Shown one piece after another: positions 25,043 to 34,297 of a DNA stretch of 47,318 nucleotides. The translations under genes were made by a program, and so were the position numbers. Source of the stretch: Nakamurella sp. (GTDB taxonomy: Bacteria; Actinomycetota; Actinomycetes; Mycobacteriales; Nakamurellaceae). The stretch lies in the NCBI GenBank assembly GCA_017848755.1, contig JAFIHI010000053.1, forward strand, positions 1 to 47,318. Direction: 5' to 3'. Below the pieces are notes generated by a model that did no database searches, had not been told where the DNA came from, and saw only the letters and a list, made by a program, of their open reading frames with translations. Positions within the stretch are counted from its first letter, which is position 1. The number at the start of each line of letters is the position of its first letter.

Positions 25043-27661
25043 TCAACCCGTCCGGGACGCGGCCGGCGACGGCCGGGCCGACCCCGCCGGGGTCACCGGC
25101 ACAGACGCCACCGGCGCCGGGGGGAGCGCCGGCGCCAGCGGCACGGCCACCGTCATGGTCAGCCCGCCACCGGGTGTCGAACTGGCGGTGACGGTCGCAT
25201 CCACCGCCTGCGCCAGCCCGCGCGCCACGGCGAGGCCCAGGCCGACCCCGGCTCCGCCCGGCACGTCGCCGAGTCGCTGGAAGGGGGCGAAGATGCGTTC
25301 CCGATCGGCCTCCGCGACGCCCGGGCCGCGGTCGGACACCACGATGATCATGTGTGCGCCGTGCTCGTCGGGCACCACCTCGGCGTCGAGCCGCACCGGG
25401 CTGCCGCTCGGTGAATGGCGCACCGCGTTCGACACCAGGTTCGCGATAACCCGCTCCAGCAAGCCGATATCGGTGTCGATGAGCGGAAGATCGTCGCGAA
25501 TGTCGCTGACCACGGCGCCTGCCGGAATGCCGATCAGCGCCCGGTGCACCACCTCGTCGACGGTGGCCGGCCGGCGCGTGGGCACCAGCGCACCGGTCTG
25601 CAGCCGGCTGAGGTCCAGCAGATTGGCGAGCATCGCGTCGAGCTGGTCGCTGGCCGCAGCCGCAGTAGCCAACAGCTCGGACCGGTCCGTCGCCGAATAG
25701 CGAACCTCGTCGTCGGCGAGGCTGCCGACAGCCGCCTTGATGGTGGCCAGCGGCGAGCGGAGATCGTGCGAGACCGCCGCCAGGATGGCGGTTCGCACCG
25801 CATCGACCTGTCTGAGCCGGTCCGCCTCGGCGGCTTCCCGGACGAACGACACGCGGTCGGCCGCGACCACGGCTTGGGCCGCGAACACCTCGACCAGCCG
25901 CTGATCGGTGGCGGGCAGCGGGTGCCCGAACAGCGCCAGCACCCGGTGATCGCCGGCCGGCGCCACGACCGCCGCCCCGTCGGGCGTCACCAGCGCCGGG
26001 TCCTCTGGGTCCAGGCCGACGACGGCCACCGGCCCAGGCCGGTCGCGATCACCCGTCTCGTAGAGGGCGGCAGCAGTCATGGAGAAAGCCGCCTTCGCTT
26101 GGGTCAGCACGGCGTGCACGGGATCCGCGGCGGCTGCCACCGCGGTGCTCAACGCGCTCAGCACCTGGGCGGCTGCCCGCTCGCGTGCGGCGGTGCGGGC
26201 ACGCGCCCGACCGCGATCGACGACCGTGGCAACGGTGACCCCGACGATCACGAAGACGGCCAGCGCAAAGACGTTCCGGGGCTGGGCGATCGTCAGCGAG
26301 CCGATCGGCGGGGTGTAGAGCAGGTTCGCGGCCACGCCGGCGAGCACGGCCGTGGCCACGGCCGGCGCGACACCGCCGACCAGGGCGGTCGCCAACACCC
26401 CGAGCAGGAAGATCAGCAGCACCGTCGAGAGGTCGAGTGCGTCGCGCCACGGCAGCAGGAGGGCCGCCAGTGCCATGGGCACGCAGATCGCCGCCGTCCA
26501 ACTCCAGAGGCGCCTGGCCGCCGGCTGCCAGCGCCGCCACGGCGTCCGCCTGCTGCGCACCGCCGGATGGGTGACGACGTGCACGTCGATACTGCCCGAC
26601 TCGCGAACGACGGCAGCGGCGATGCCCGGCCGCCACAACCGAGACAGCCCGCCGCGCTCGGAGACGCCGACGACGATCTGTGTTCCGTTCACGGACCGGG
26701 CGAAATCCAGGATCGCTGCGGGGATGTCGTCACCGACCACGACCTGCATGGTGCCGCCGAGGTCTTCGGTCAACAGCCGGTGAGCGGCGAGCGTGGTCGT
26801 GGAACCGCCGAGCGATCCGTCCGAACGCACCACGTGCACCGCGACCAGATCACGACCGGCGACCCGCCCGGCGATGCGCGCCCCGCGCCGTAACAGCAGC
26901 GACCCCTCCGCACCGCTGCCGAGCGCCACAACGATCCGCTCCCGGGCGGCCCAGGTCTCGCTGATGCCGTGCGCGGACCGATACCGCTCGAGGCCCTCCT
27001 CGACCCGGTCCGCGACCCACAGCAGTGCGAGTTCGCGGAGCGCGCCGAGATTGCCCTCCCGGAAATAGTTGGCCAGCGCGGTGTCGATCATCGCCGGCGG
27101 GTAGATGTGCCCGTGCGACATGCGCCGGCGCAGCGCCTCCGGGGTCATGTCCACCAGTTCCACCTGCGCCGCGGACCGCACCACGCGATCCGGCACCGTC
27201 TCCGATTGCGCGATGCCCGTCACCGACTTCACCACGTCGTTGAGCGACTCCAGGTGCTGGACGTTGACGGTGGTGACGACATCGATGCCGGCGTCGAGCA
27301 GCTCCTGCACATCCTGCCAGCGCTTCGCGTGCCGGCCGCCCGGAGCGTTGGTGTGCGCCAGCTCGTCGACGAGCGCCACCTGCGGCCGCCGCGCCAGTAC
27401 CGCGTCGAGATCCATGTCGGTGATGCTGATCCCGCGATGCCAGACGACTCTTCGCGGAACGACCTCCAGGCCCACGACCTGCGCAGCGGTGTACGCGCGA
27501 CCGTGATCCTCGGCCACGGCGACAACGACGTCCGTGCCGCGCTCCGCGCGACGGTGGCCCTCGGCAAGCATGGCGGCCGTCTTGCCCACCCCCGGCGCCG
27601 CGCCGAGGTACACCCTGAGCCGACCGCGCGGGGACGCCGACACCGCCGCATCGCTAGGCAT
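25043..27661 (-). CDS. kdpD: Sensor histidine kinase KdpD
   Basis: This membrane sensor of potassium limitation and turgor has 872 residues, close to the family length. The N-terminal KdpD domain has Walker A GAAPGVGKT (20-28), VDELAHTNAPG and DVVTTVNVQHLESLND. A Usp-like segment (IVVALGSGAEG) follows, then four closely spaced membrane helices (around 385-475) and a GAF-like part. The kinase core has its phospho-His in AAVSHDLRSPLA, then N box (NLVSNAVRHSPSG) and G boxes (SDRGPGVA, GVGLGLAVARG). The stop is 4 nt from kdpE and the start is 6 nt after kdpC. Its Pro/Ala/Val-rich tail is low complexity. Confidence 0.96.
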   Translation of the reverse strand: MPSDAAVSASPRGRLRVYLGAAPGVGKTAAMLAEGHRRAERGTDVVVAVAEDHGRAYTAAQVVGLEVVPRRVVWHRGISITDMDLDAVLARRPQVALVDELAHTNAPGGRHAKRWQDVQELLDAGIDVVTTVNVQHLESLNDVVKSVTGIAQSETVPDRVVRSAAQVELVDMTPEALRRRMSHGHIYPPAMIDTALANYFREGNLGALRELALLWVADRVEEGLERYRSAHGISETWAARERIVVALGSGAEGSLLLRRGARIAGRVAGRDLVAVHVVRSDGSLGGSTTTLAAHRLLTEDLGGTMQVVVGDDIPAAILDFARSVNGTQIVVGVSERGGLSRLWRPGIAAAVVRESGSIDVHVVTHPAVRSRRTPWRRWQPAARRLWSWTAAICVPMALAALLLPWRDALDLSTVLLIFLLGVLATALVGGVAPAVATAVLAGVAANLLYTPPIGSLTIAQPRNVFALAVFVIVGVTVATVVDRGRARARTAARERAAAQVLSALSTAVAAAADPVHAVLTQAKAAFSMTAAALYETGDRDRPGPVAVVGLDPEDPALVTPDGAAVVAPAGDHRVLALFGHPLPATDQRLVEVFAAQAVVAADRVSFVREAAEADRLRQVDAVRTAILAAVSHDLRSPLATIKAAVGSLADDEVRYSATDRSELLATAAAASDQLDAMLANLLDLSRLQTGALVPTRRPATVDEVVHRALIGIPAGAVVSDIRDDLPLIDTDIGLLERVIANLVSNAVRHSPSGSPVRLDAEVVPDEHGAHMIIVVSDRGPGVAEADRERIFAPFQRLGDVPGGAGVGLGLAVARGLAQAVDATVTASSTPGGGLTMTVAVPLAPALPPAPVASVPVTPAGSARPSPAASRTG

Positions 27662-27667
27662 CCGTCA

Positions 27668-28366
27668 TCACGTCCCACCCACCTTCGCCGGGGCAAGGCT
27701 CTCCGGGGCCAGTTTCGCCGGGGCCAGTTTCTCCAAGGCCAGGTTCAGCTGGAGAACATCGACCGTGCTCTGTCCGATGAACCCCAGCGCCTTTCCCTGT
27801 ATATGGTCCACCACGAGCTGCCGCACCGTCGCCACCGGCAACCCCCGGGCGGCAGCGATCCGATCCACCTGCACCAGGGCATACGCCGGGCTGATGTCCG
27901 GATCCAGCCCCGACCCCGAGGCCGTCACCGCGTCCGGCGGGACGGCCGACGGGACGGCGTGGTTCGCCGCGGCCAACGCCGCCCGCCGGGCCTCGATCGT
28001 CTCGCGCAGGGCGGGCGAGTCCGCCGCGAGGTTGGAGCCCCCGGACGCCATCGCGTCGTAACCCGCCCCCGCGACCGACGGGCGCGGCCAGAACCACTGC
28101 GGACCGGTGAACTGCTGGCCGATCAGCGTTGACCCGACCACCGTGCCCGACGGCCCCGTCACGAGAGACCCGTTCGCCCGCCCTGGCACCGCTACCTGCG
28201 CGAAGCCCCAGATCAGCAGCGGGTACAGCACCCCAAGGATCACCGTCATGCCCACCAGGACACGCGCAGCGATGGCGAACTGCCGCATCGAGACGGTGAG
28301 TATGCCCGCCACGGACGTCCGCGGGGCTCCCCCCGGCCGATCCGTATCGCTCACGAACATCGTCAT
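27668..28366 (-). CDS. kdpC: Potassium-transporting ATPase KdpC subunit
   Basis: KdpC is the small stabilising subunit of the KdpFABC pump. Its single N-terminal helix (VGMTVILGVLYPLLIWGFAQ) is followed by the periplasmic domain with GSTLIGQQF, FWPRPS, ASGGSNLA, SGSGLDPDISP and VDRIAAARGL. At 232 residues it is longer than usual (about 190-205). About 30 residues before the first helix are extra, and the C-terminus carries a pentapeptide repeat (KLAPA-KLAPE-SLAPA). It starts 6 nt after the kdpB stop; alternative starts such as the Met in VSMRQ would shorten the N-terminus. Confidence 0.93.
   Translation of the reverse strand: MTMFVSDTDRPGGAPRTSVAGILTVSMRQFAIAARVLVGMTVILGVLYPLLIWGFAQVAVPGRANGSLVTGPSGTVVGSTLIGQQFTGPQWFWPRPSVAGAGYDAMASGGSNLAADSPALRETIEARRAALAAANHAVPSAVPPDAVTASGSGLDPDISPAYALVQVDRIAAARGLPVATVRQLVVDHIQGKALGFIGQSTVDVLQLNLALEKLAPAKLAPESLAPAKVGGT
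27686..27745 (-). repeat. Four 15-bp tandem units in the kdpC 3' end
   Basis: On the plus strand the units are CGCCGGGGCAAGGCT, CTCCGGGGCCAGTTT, CGCCGGGGCCAGTTT and CTCCAAGGCCAGGTT. They encode consecutive five-residue blocks of the type K/S-L-A-P-A/E on the minus strand. Because 15 bp keeps the frame, copy number can change without breaking the gene. Confidence 0.75.
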
Positions 28367-28372
28367 ACTCGG

Positions 28373-30640
28373 TTACCTCATTCCGGGCACGGTGCTGATC
28401 AGCAGGTCGATCAGCTTGATTCCGAGAAATGGGAGGACGAGCCCGCCGAGGCCGTAGATCCACAGGTTGCGGCGCAGCAGGCGGGCGGCGGACGTCGGGC
28501 GATACCGTACGCCCCGCAAGGCAAGTGGGATCAGCGCGACGATGATCAGCGCATTGAAGATCACCGCGGACAGGATCGCCGAATGCGGCGACGTGAGCCC
28601 CATGATGTTCAACGCGGTCAGGCCCGGGTAGACCCCGGCGAACATGGCCGGCAGGATCGCGAAGTACTTCGCGACGTCGTTGGCGATGGAGAAGGTGGTG
28701 AGCGCGCCGCGGGTGATCAGCAGTTGCTTGCCGATCTGCACGATGTCGATCAGCTTGGTGGGGCTGGAATCGAGATCGACCATGTTGCCGGCCTCCTTGG
28801 CCGCCGCCGTGCCGGAGTTCATCGCCACGCCCACGTCGGCCTGCGCGAGCGCGGGGGCGTCGTTGGTGCCGTCGCCGCTCATCGCGACCACCCGCCCGGC
28901 TGCCTGCTCGGAGCGGATCAACGCCAACTTGTCCTCCGGGCGCGCCTCGGCGAGGAAGTCGTCGACACCGGCCTCCCGGGCGATGCTCTGGGCGGTCAGC
29001 GGGGAATCACCGGTGATCATGACGGTGCGGATCCCCATGCTGCGCAGCTGCGCGAAGCGCTTTGCGATTCCGGGTTTCACGACGTCCTTGAGGTGGAGGA
29101 CGCCGAGCGCGCGACCGGTCTCGGCCACCACGAGCGGCGTGCCCCCGTCCGCAGAGATGGCGTCGGCCCGGTCCCGGAGGTCCTGCGGGACGGTCGCGCC
29201 GGAGGAACGCAGCCAGTCGTCGACCGCCGAGACCGCGCCCTTGCGGATCGCGGCCGCCTGCCCGGGCCCCTCGCCCATGACGTGGCCGACCGCTGCGGTA
29301 GATGCACCTTCCGTCACGAGAGTGCCCGCCATGACGCCGAAGTCGATGCCGCTCATCCGGCTGGAAGCCGAAAACGGCACCGGCACACCGCCTTCCGCGG
29401 CACGCCGGCCGTCGGCGAGGGACAGCCCGTACCGCGCACTGCACAGGTCGACGATGGAGCGACCTTCGGGAGTGGGATCGGCCAGCGACGTGACGAGACT
29501 TGCTCGTACCGCGTCGGTTTCGGCCACATCGCGCGCCGGGAAGATAGCCACCGCCCGCCGATTGCCGTAGGTGATGGTCCCGGTCTTGTCCAATAGCAAC
29601 GTCGACACGTCCCCGGCGGCCTCCACGGCGCGGCCGCTCGTCGCCAACACATTGCGCTGCGCGAGCCGGTCCATGCCGGCCACGCCGATCGCGGAGACCA
29701 GCGCGCCGATCGTGGTCGGGATCAGGCAGACGAGCAGGCTCACCAGAACCACCACCTGCTGGTGAGAGCCAGTGTGTACGGCCATGGGCTGCAGCGCCAC
29801 GATCGCCAGCAGGAAGATGATGGTGAGCGCGGAGAGCAACACGTTCAGCGCGATCTCATTCGGGGTCTTGCTGCGGACCGATCCCTCGACCAGCGCGATC
29901 ATGCGGTCGACGAAGGATTGGCCCGGCGGCGCGGTAATGCGGATGACGATGCTGTCGGAGAGCACCGGGGTCCCGCCGGTGACGGACGATCGGTCACCAC
30001 CCGACTCGCGGATCACCGGGGCGGATTCGCCGGTGCTGGCGGATTCATCGATACTGGCTGCGCCTTCGATGATGTCGCCGTCGCAGGGGATCACCTCGCC
30101 GGCCGTACACAGCACCCGGTCGCCGACGGCGAGCTCCGCCGCAGGGACGGTGTCGAAGGACTCGTCATCGGCCAGGCGCCGCGCGGTGAGCCGATCGCGG
30201 CCGGCGCGTAGGGAGGCGGCCTGGGCCCGTCCGCGGCGCTCCGCGACCGCGTCGGCCAGGCTGGCGAAGAGCACTGTGAGCCACAGCCACACGGTGGTCG
30301 CGATGACGAAGACGCCGGGGGTGAGGAAGCATGACACGGTGGTGAGCGCGGCGCCGACCTCCACGACGAACATCACCGGATTGCGGACGAGCCGTCGCGG
30401 ATCCATGCCGCGGAGGGCATCCGGCAACGACGCGAGAAGACTGCCGACCCGGAAGGCGCCGGCAGCCACCTTTGCGCCGGAACCCGGCCCGTGGTCGGAC
30501 TTGGTCTCCTCGTCGAGTTCGGTCTGCTCGCCGAGTTCGGTCTGCTCGTCGAGTTCGGTCGGCTCGCCGACGTGAGGCTGTTCGCCGGTATCGGTCAGAG
30601 CAGTCTCATCTGCTGCCTGCTTCCGGTCCAACTCGCTCAC
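28373..30640 (-). CDS. kdpB: Potassium-transporting P-type ATPase KdpB
   Basis: KdpB is the catalytic subunit of the KdpFABC high-affinity K+ pump. The 755 residues include [20 protein letters not shown] (TGES, 203-206), the phosphorylated Asp351 in [20 protein letters not shown] and [19 protein letters not shown]. About 55 residues before the usual start of the family are acidic and repetitive ([19 protein letters not shown]), unlike typical KdpB of about 680-710 residues. GTG 30640 overlaps the kdpA stop (GTGA), which makes it the coupled start. The frame upstream of it lies inside kdpA and is rejected. Confidence 0.95.
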   Translation of the reverse strand: MSELDRKQAADETALTDTGEQPHVGEPTELDEQTELGEQTELDEETKSDHGPGSGAKVAAGAFRVGSLLASLPDALRGMDPRRLVRNPVMFVVEVGAALTTVSCFLTPGVFVIATTVWLWLTVLFASLADAVAERRGRAQAASLRAGRDRLTARRLADDESFDTVPAAELAVGDRVLCTAGEVIPCDGDIIEGAASIDESASTGESAPVIRESGGDRSSVTGGTPVLSDSIVIRITAPPGQSFVDRMIALVEGSVRSKTPNEIALNVLLSALTIIFLLAIVALQPMAVHTGSHQQVVVLVSLLVCLIPTTIGALVSAIGVAGMDRLAQRNVLATSGRAVEAAGDVSTLLLDKTGTITYGNRRAVAIFPARDVAETDAVRASLVTSLADPTPEGRSIVDLCSARYGLSLADGRRAAEGGVPVPFSASSRMSGIDFGVMAGTLVTEGASTAAVGHVMGEGPGQAAAIRKGAVSAVDDWLRSSGATVPQDLRDRADAISADGGTPLVVAETGRALGVLHLKDVVKPGIAKRFAQLRSMGIRTVMITGDSPLTAQSIAREAGVDDFLAEARPEDKLALIRSEQAAGRVVAMSGDGTNDAPALAQADVGVAMNSGTAAAKEAGNMVDLDSSPTKLIDIVQIGKQLLITRGALTTFSIANDVAKYFAILPAMFAGVYPGLTALNIMGLTSPHSAILSAVIFNALIIVALIPLALRGVRYRPTSAARLLRRNLWIYGLGGLVLPFLGIKLIDLLISTVPGMR
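30511..30564 (-). repeat. Three 18-bp tandem units in the kdpB 5' end
   Basis: On the plus strand the units are CGTCGAGTTCGGTCTGCT, CGCCGAGTTCGGTCTGCT and CGTCGAGTTCGGTCGGCT, followed by a partial copy. They encode the acidic hexapeptide (Q/P)TEL(D/G)E on the minus strand. Frame is kept on expansion or contraction. Confidence 0.8.
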
Positions 30641-32298
30641 GACAACCCCTCCGCGATCGGGCCCAGAGCCAAAGCCGGCACGTAGGTGAGTCCGGCCACC
30701 AACGCGACGACGCCGACCAGCATCACCACGAACAGCGGCTTGTAGGCGGGCAGGGTGCCGGCATCGTCCGGCCGGACATCTTGCCGGGCAAGCGATCCCG
30801 CCAAGCCGAGCACGAAGGCGATGGGTACGAACCGACCGAGCAGCATGCAGAGGCCGAGCGCGATGTTGTAGAAGTTCGTGTTGGCGTTCAGGCCGGCGAA
30901 GGCCGAGCCGTTGTTGTTCGCGGCCGAGCCGAAGGCGTACGCGATCTCCGTCAACGCGTGCGGGCCTGCGTTGAGGGCGCCCGCCGCGGCAGACGGGATG
31001 ACGAGCGCCAGGGCCGTACCGAGCAGCAACAGCGCCGGCGTCGTCAGCAGATACCCGGCGGCCCACCGCATCTCGCCCGCGCCGATCTTCTTTCCGAGGT
31101 AGGTCGGGGTCCGGCCGACCATGAGCCCCCCGATGAAGACCGTGACGACGGCGAGGATGAGCATGCCGTAGAGGCCGGAACCGGTTCCGCCGGGCGCGAT
31201 CTCGCCCAGCAACATGTTGGTCAGCAACACTCCGCCGCCGAGGCCGGTGAAGGACGAGTGTGTGGCATCGGTCGCTCCGGTCGAAGTGATCGTCGACGAC
31301 ACCGCGAACAGCACGGAGCCCGTCACGCCGAAGCGGACTTCCTTGCCCTCCATGGCGCCGCCGGCGGCCTGCAGGGCGGCACCGGGATGCGCGTTCTCCA
31401 AGGCCAGCGTGGTAGCGAGCGATCCGGCGAAGAGCATCGCCATGGCGGCAAGGATGGCGAGGCCGTGTTTGCGGCTACCAGCCAGCGTCCCGAAGGTTCT
31501 GGGCAGCGACGCCGGGATCACGAGCATGAGGAAGATCTCGAACAGATTACTGATGCCGTTGGGGTTCTCGAACGGGTGCGCGGAGTTGGCGTTGAAATAT
31601 CCGCCGCCGTTGGTGCCGAGCTCCTTGATCGCCTCCTGCGAGGCGACCAGCCCGCCCGGCAACGTCTGGCTACCACCGGCGAGTGTGGTGACAGTGAGCG
31701 GTGCGTGCAGATTCTGGATCACCCCGGTGAGCACGAGCACCAGGGCACCCAGAATCGACAGCGGCACCAGCAGACGGAGCGTGAGCCTGGTCAGGTCCAC
31801 CCAGAAGTTCCCGAGCCGGTCGGTGTGGCGGCGAATCAGGCCGCGGATCAACGCCGCCGCCACCGCGATGCCGACCGCCGCGGACAAGAAGTTCTGCACC
31901 GTGAGCCCGAATGCCTGTACCCCGATTCCCAATGCAGACTCGCCGGAATATGACTGCCAGTTCGTGTCCGTGACGAACGAGACGGCGGTGTTGAAGCCTT
32001 GGGCGGCGGGCATTCCGGACCGGCCGAGGCCGAGCGGCAGCCAGGACTGCGCCGACAACAGCAGCCACAGCAGCGCGATCCCGGCGACCGAGAACGCCAC
32101 CACGGATACCAGGTAGGTCCGCCATACCTGGTCGGCGTCGGGGTCGACGCGAAGCAGCCGATACAGGCGCCGTTCCATCGCGAGGTGGCGCCCGGGCATC
32201 AGCATCCGCGCCATCGCGTCGCCCAGCGGGACGTACACCAAGGCCAGCGCGGCGATCAGCGCGGCGATCTGTAGGGCAGCGGCCCATGCCGGACTCAT
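30637..32298 (-). CDS. kdpA: Potassium-transporting ATPase KdpA subunit
   Basis: KdpA is the channel-like K+-binding subunit of KdpFABC, with 553 residues and about ten membrane helices. The four selectivity-filter-like regions are visible: [58 protein letters not shown] and [21 protein letters not shown] 32298 overlaps the kdpF stop (ATGA), and its own stop overlaps kdpB (GTGA). Confidence 0.97.
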   Translation of the reverse strand: MSPAWAAALQIAALIAALALVYVPLGDAMARMLMPGRHLAMERRLYRLLRVDPDADQVWRTYLVSVVAFSVAGIALLWLLLSAQSWLPLGLGRSGMPAAQGFNTAVSFVTDTNWQSYSGESALGIGVQAFGLTVQNFLSAAVGIAVAAALIRGLIRRHTDRLGNFWVDLTRLTLRLLVPLSILGALVLVLTGVIQNLHAPLTVTTLAGGSQTLPGGLVASQEAIKELGTNGGGYFNANSAHPFENPNGISNLFEIFLMLVIPASLPRTFGTLAGSRKHGLAILAAMAMLFAGSLATTLALENAHPGAALQAAGGAMEGKEVRFGVTGSVLFAVSSTITSTGATDATHSSFTGLGGGVLLTNMLLGEIAPGGTGSGLYGMLILAVVTVFIGGLMVGRTPTYLGKKIGAGEMRWAAGYLLTTPALLLLGTALALVIPSAAAGALNAGPHALTEIAYAFGSAANNNGSAFAGLNANTNFYNIALGLCMLLGRFVPIAFVLGLAGSLARQDVRPDDAGTLPAYKPLFVVMLVGVVALVAGLTYVPALALGPIAEGLS

Positions 32299-32378
32299 CC
32301 GAACCGCTCCGGGTGGATGAGCGTCAGCACCAGATAGATGAGCAGCAATAGTGCGAGAACCCCCGCAGCGTAATTCAT
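32295..32378 (-). CDS. kdpF: K(+)-transporting ATPase KdpF subunit
   Basis: This 27-residue single-helix peptide reads MNYAAGVLALLLLIYLVLTL then IHPERFG. It matches the KdpF pattern of one helix ending in HPE(R/K)F. KdpF sits beside KdpA and stabilises the pump. GAGAAGG lies 5 nt before the ATG, and the stop overlaps the kdpA start. This makes kdpF the first gene of the operon. Confidence 0.93.
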   Translation of the reverse strand: MNYAAGVLALLLLIYLVLTLIHPERFG

Positions 32379-32475
32379 CTCGCCTTCTCCCCGATCGCTT
32401 GCCTGATCGACGATAGGGCGTCTCCGGGCAGTCGGAGCGGTTTTATGACGGCATCCTGACGCCGGGCGCACAAAT

Positions 32476-32497
32476 CTTGACGTTCCCTTGATGCCGG
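32476..32497. promoter_or_regulatory. 11-bp direct repeat upstream of kdpF, candidate KdpE site
   Basis: CTTGACGTTCC (32476-32486) and CTTGATGCCGG (32487-32497) form an 11-bp direct repeat (CTTGAYG-N4) about 100 bp from the kdpF start, in the divergent region shared with the PadR gene. OmpR-family regulators such as KdpE often bind repeats at this spacing. Assignment to KdpE is inference. Confidence 0.35.
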
Positions 32498-32586
32498 TCG
32501 CGGCGCGCCCGAAGCCGCGGGCCAGCCCGCGTTCCCCGCCGCATGCGGGAGCCGCCGCGGCACACGTTCGGCCGTCATACGAGGAC

Positions 32587-32641
32587 TTGCGCTTTAGCTA
32601 TTCAGCGTTACTATCTACTGGTAGTCAGTGTTGCTGAATAG
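32587..32641 (+). promoter_or_regulatory. Promoter and PadR-type operator
   Basis: A promoter (TTGCGC 32587-32592, 16 bp, TACTAT 32609-32614) precedes the PadR gene. A perfect 9-bp inverted repeat, CTATTCAGC (32598-32606) and GCTGAATAG (32633-32641), brackets the -10, and a second small palindrome CTAC-TG-GTAG (32615-32624) lies inside. A dimeric repressor bound here would block RNA polymerase. Confidence 0.65.
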
Positions 32642-32646
32642 GAGCG

Positions 32647-32994
32647 ATGGAGGGCCGCGTGGGCAAGCAGATGACGGAGATGCTCAAGGGCGTGCTGGAA
32701 GGGATCGTCCTGGCCGCGCTCTCCCGCCGGCCCGCCTACGGGTACGAGATCACCAGCTGGCTACGGGATCTCGGCTTTACGGACATCGCCGAGGGCACCA
32801 TCTACGCGCTGCTCATCAGGGTCGAGCAGCGCGGCCTGGTCGACGTGCAGAAGGTGGCGTCGGAGAAGGGGCCGCCGCGCAAGGTCTATTCGCTCAATGC
32901 GCTCGGTCGGACGAATCTCGACGAGTTCTGGGGAACGTGGAGCTTCCTCGTCGAGCGGCTCGAACAGCTCCACGAAGGAGGAACGGAACGATGA
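32647..32994 (+). CDS. PadR family transcriptional regulator
   Basis: This 115-residue winged-helix regulator contains the PadR core: LEGIVLAALSRRPAYGYEIT, EGTIYALLIRVEQRGLVDVQ and GPPRKVYSLNALGR, followed by a short C-terminal dimerisation helix. PadR proteins usually repress exporter or stress genes, including their own. The ATG at 32647 has TAGGAG upstream; later in-frame starts at 32659 and 32671 are possible. The stop overlaps the DUF1048 gene (ATGA), so it is the first gene of an exporter operon, directly behind a palindromic operator. Confidence 0.93.
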   Translation: MEGRVGKQMTEMLKGVLEGIVLAALSRRPAYGYEITSWLRDLGFTDIAEGTIYALLIRVEQRGLVDVQKVASEKGPPRKVYSLNALGRTNLDEFWGTWSFLVERLEQLHEGGTER

Positions 32995-33470
32995 CGCCCA
33001 AATGGATCGAGCTGGTCACCGGCTCGCTCGAGCAGAAGAAGCAGTACCGGCAGTACAAGGCCCGCATCGACGCACTCCCGGAGCCGTACGGCACCGCGGC
33101 GAAGGCGCTGCAGCGATACCTCATGTACGCCGGAGGGATTGTGCTGGACGGCGAAACGGCACTGAAGATGTTCGGCGACGTCGCCGACCTCTGGGAACGG
33201 GCGGTGGCGGACGGCACACCGATTCGCGTGATCGTCGGTGACGACCCGGTCGAGTTCGCGGATGCCTTGGCCCAGGCGTACACCGGCAAGCACTGGATCG
33301 ACAAGGAACGCGCTCGCCTGACCGATGCCATCACGCGGGCAGAGGAACAGGACGCCGGGGGCGGAGCCGCTGCCGGCAGCGGAGCTGCCGATGACGATCC
33401 CCGCCGCCGCGGGGGCGAAGCGCGTGCCGGGGACGATACGGGCGCCGGCGACGGATCGGGCGCACCGTGA
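32991..33470 (+). CDS. DUF1048 domain-containing protein
   Basis: The first 110 residues or so (LEQKKQYRQYKARIDALPEP, LQRYLMYAGGI, LWERAVADGTP, VGDDPVEFADAL, WIDKERARLTDAI) match the DUF1048 family, short helical proteins of unknown function commonly encoded next to PadR regulators and ABC exporters. The last 45 residues are a Gly/Ala/Asp/Arg-rich tail. It overlaps the PadR gene by four bases and the ABC ATPase gene by four bases, so all three are translated together. GAAGGAGG precedes the ATG. Confidence 0.88.
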   Translation: MTPKWIELVTGSLEQKKQYRQYKARIDALPEPYGTAAKALQRYLMYAGGIVLDGETALKMFGDVADLWERAVADGTPIRVIVGDDPVEFADALAQAYTGKHWIDKERARLTDAITRAEEQDAGGGAAAGSGAADDDPRRRGGEARAGDDTGAGDGSGAP

Positions 33471-34285
33471 TGACCACAATCAGCGCCATCGAGATGCGCG
33501 GTTTGACCAAGTCCTTCGGCGATCTGGCCGTGTTGCGCGGCGTGGATCTCGACGTCCCAGGTGGCAGCATCGTCGCCCTGCTCGGCTCGAACGGCGCCGG
33601 GAAGACCACGATCGTGCGGATCCTCGCCACGCTGATCGCCGCCGACGCCGGCACAGCCACCGTCGCCGGTTTCGATGTCCGGACCCACGCCGAGGAGGTG
33701 CGCCGCTCGATCGCCCTCACCGGGCAGTTCACGGCGGTCGACGAGATCCTGTCCGGCCGAGAGAATCTCGTGCTCGTGGCGCGGTTGCGGCACCTGAAAG
33801 ACCCGGGCGCAATCGCGGACCGGCTGCTCGACCGATTCGGCCTCACGGACGCCGCGGCGCGCCGGGTGTCGACGTACTCCGGCGGAATGCGCCGCCGCCT
33901 CGACATCGCGATGAGCCTGATCGGCGATCCGCCCGTCCTGTACCTGGACGAGCCGACGACCGGACTCGACCCCGAGGCGCGGCGCGAGGTCTGGCGGGCC
34001 ATCAAGGATCTCGCCGGACGCGGCACGAGCGTGCTGCTCACCACGCAGTACCTCGACGAGGCCGAGCAGCTCGCGGATCACATCGCGATCCTGCACGAGG
34101 GCCGCATCCTGGTCGAGGGAACGCTGGCCGAACTGAAGCAGCTGCTCCCCGCCGCGACCGTCGAATACGTCGAGCGCCAGCCGACCCTCGAAGAGGTGTT
34201 CCTCGCCGTCATCGGTCGGCGAGACGCCTTACCCGACAACGACCATGACGCCGTCCACCTCGGTGGACCGTCGCCCGAAACATAA
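33467..34285 (+). CDS. ABC exporter ATP-binding protein (DrrA-like)
   Basis: This ATPase of a two-component ABC-2 exporter has 272 residues. Walker A is GSNGAGKTT (40-48), followed by ALTGQFTAVDEILSGRENL, signature YSGGMRRRLDIAMSL, Walker B LYLDEPTTGLDPEA and LTTQYLDEAEQLAD. These match the DrrA/daunorubicin-resistance type. The C-terminal LEEVFLAVIG is also typical of that group. GTG 33467 overlaps the DUF1048 stop; an ATG lies 3 nt later. The permease follows 12 nt after the stop with a strong AAGGAGG. The substrate is unknown, probably a hydrophobic compound. Confidence 0.94.
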   Translation: MMTTISAIEMRGLTKSFGDLAVLRGVDLDVPGGSIVALLGSNGAGKTTIVRILATLIAADAGTATVAGFDVRTHAEEVRRSIALTGQFTAVDEILSGRENLVLVARLRHLKDPGAIADRLLDRFGLTDAAARRVSTYSGGMRRRLDIAMSLIGDPPVLYLDEPTTGLDPEARREVWRAIKDLAGRGTSVLLTTQYLDEAEQLADHIAILHEGRILVEGTLAELKQLLPAATVEYVERQPTLEEVFLAVIGRRDALPDNDHDAVHLGGPSPET

Positions 34286-34297
34286 GGAGGCACGGGC

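Noticed and set aside
30641..31066. Upstream extension of the kdpB frame
   Set aside because: It overlaps kdpA in another frame. The GTGA junction at 30637-30640 gives a coupled start.
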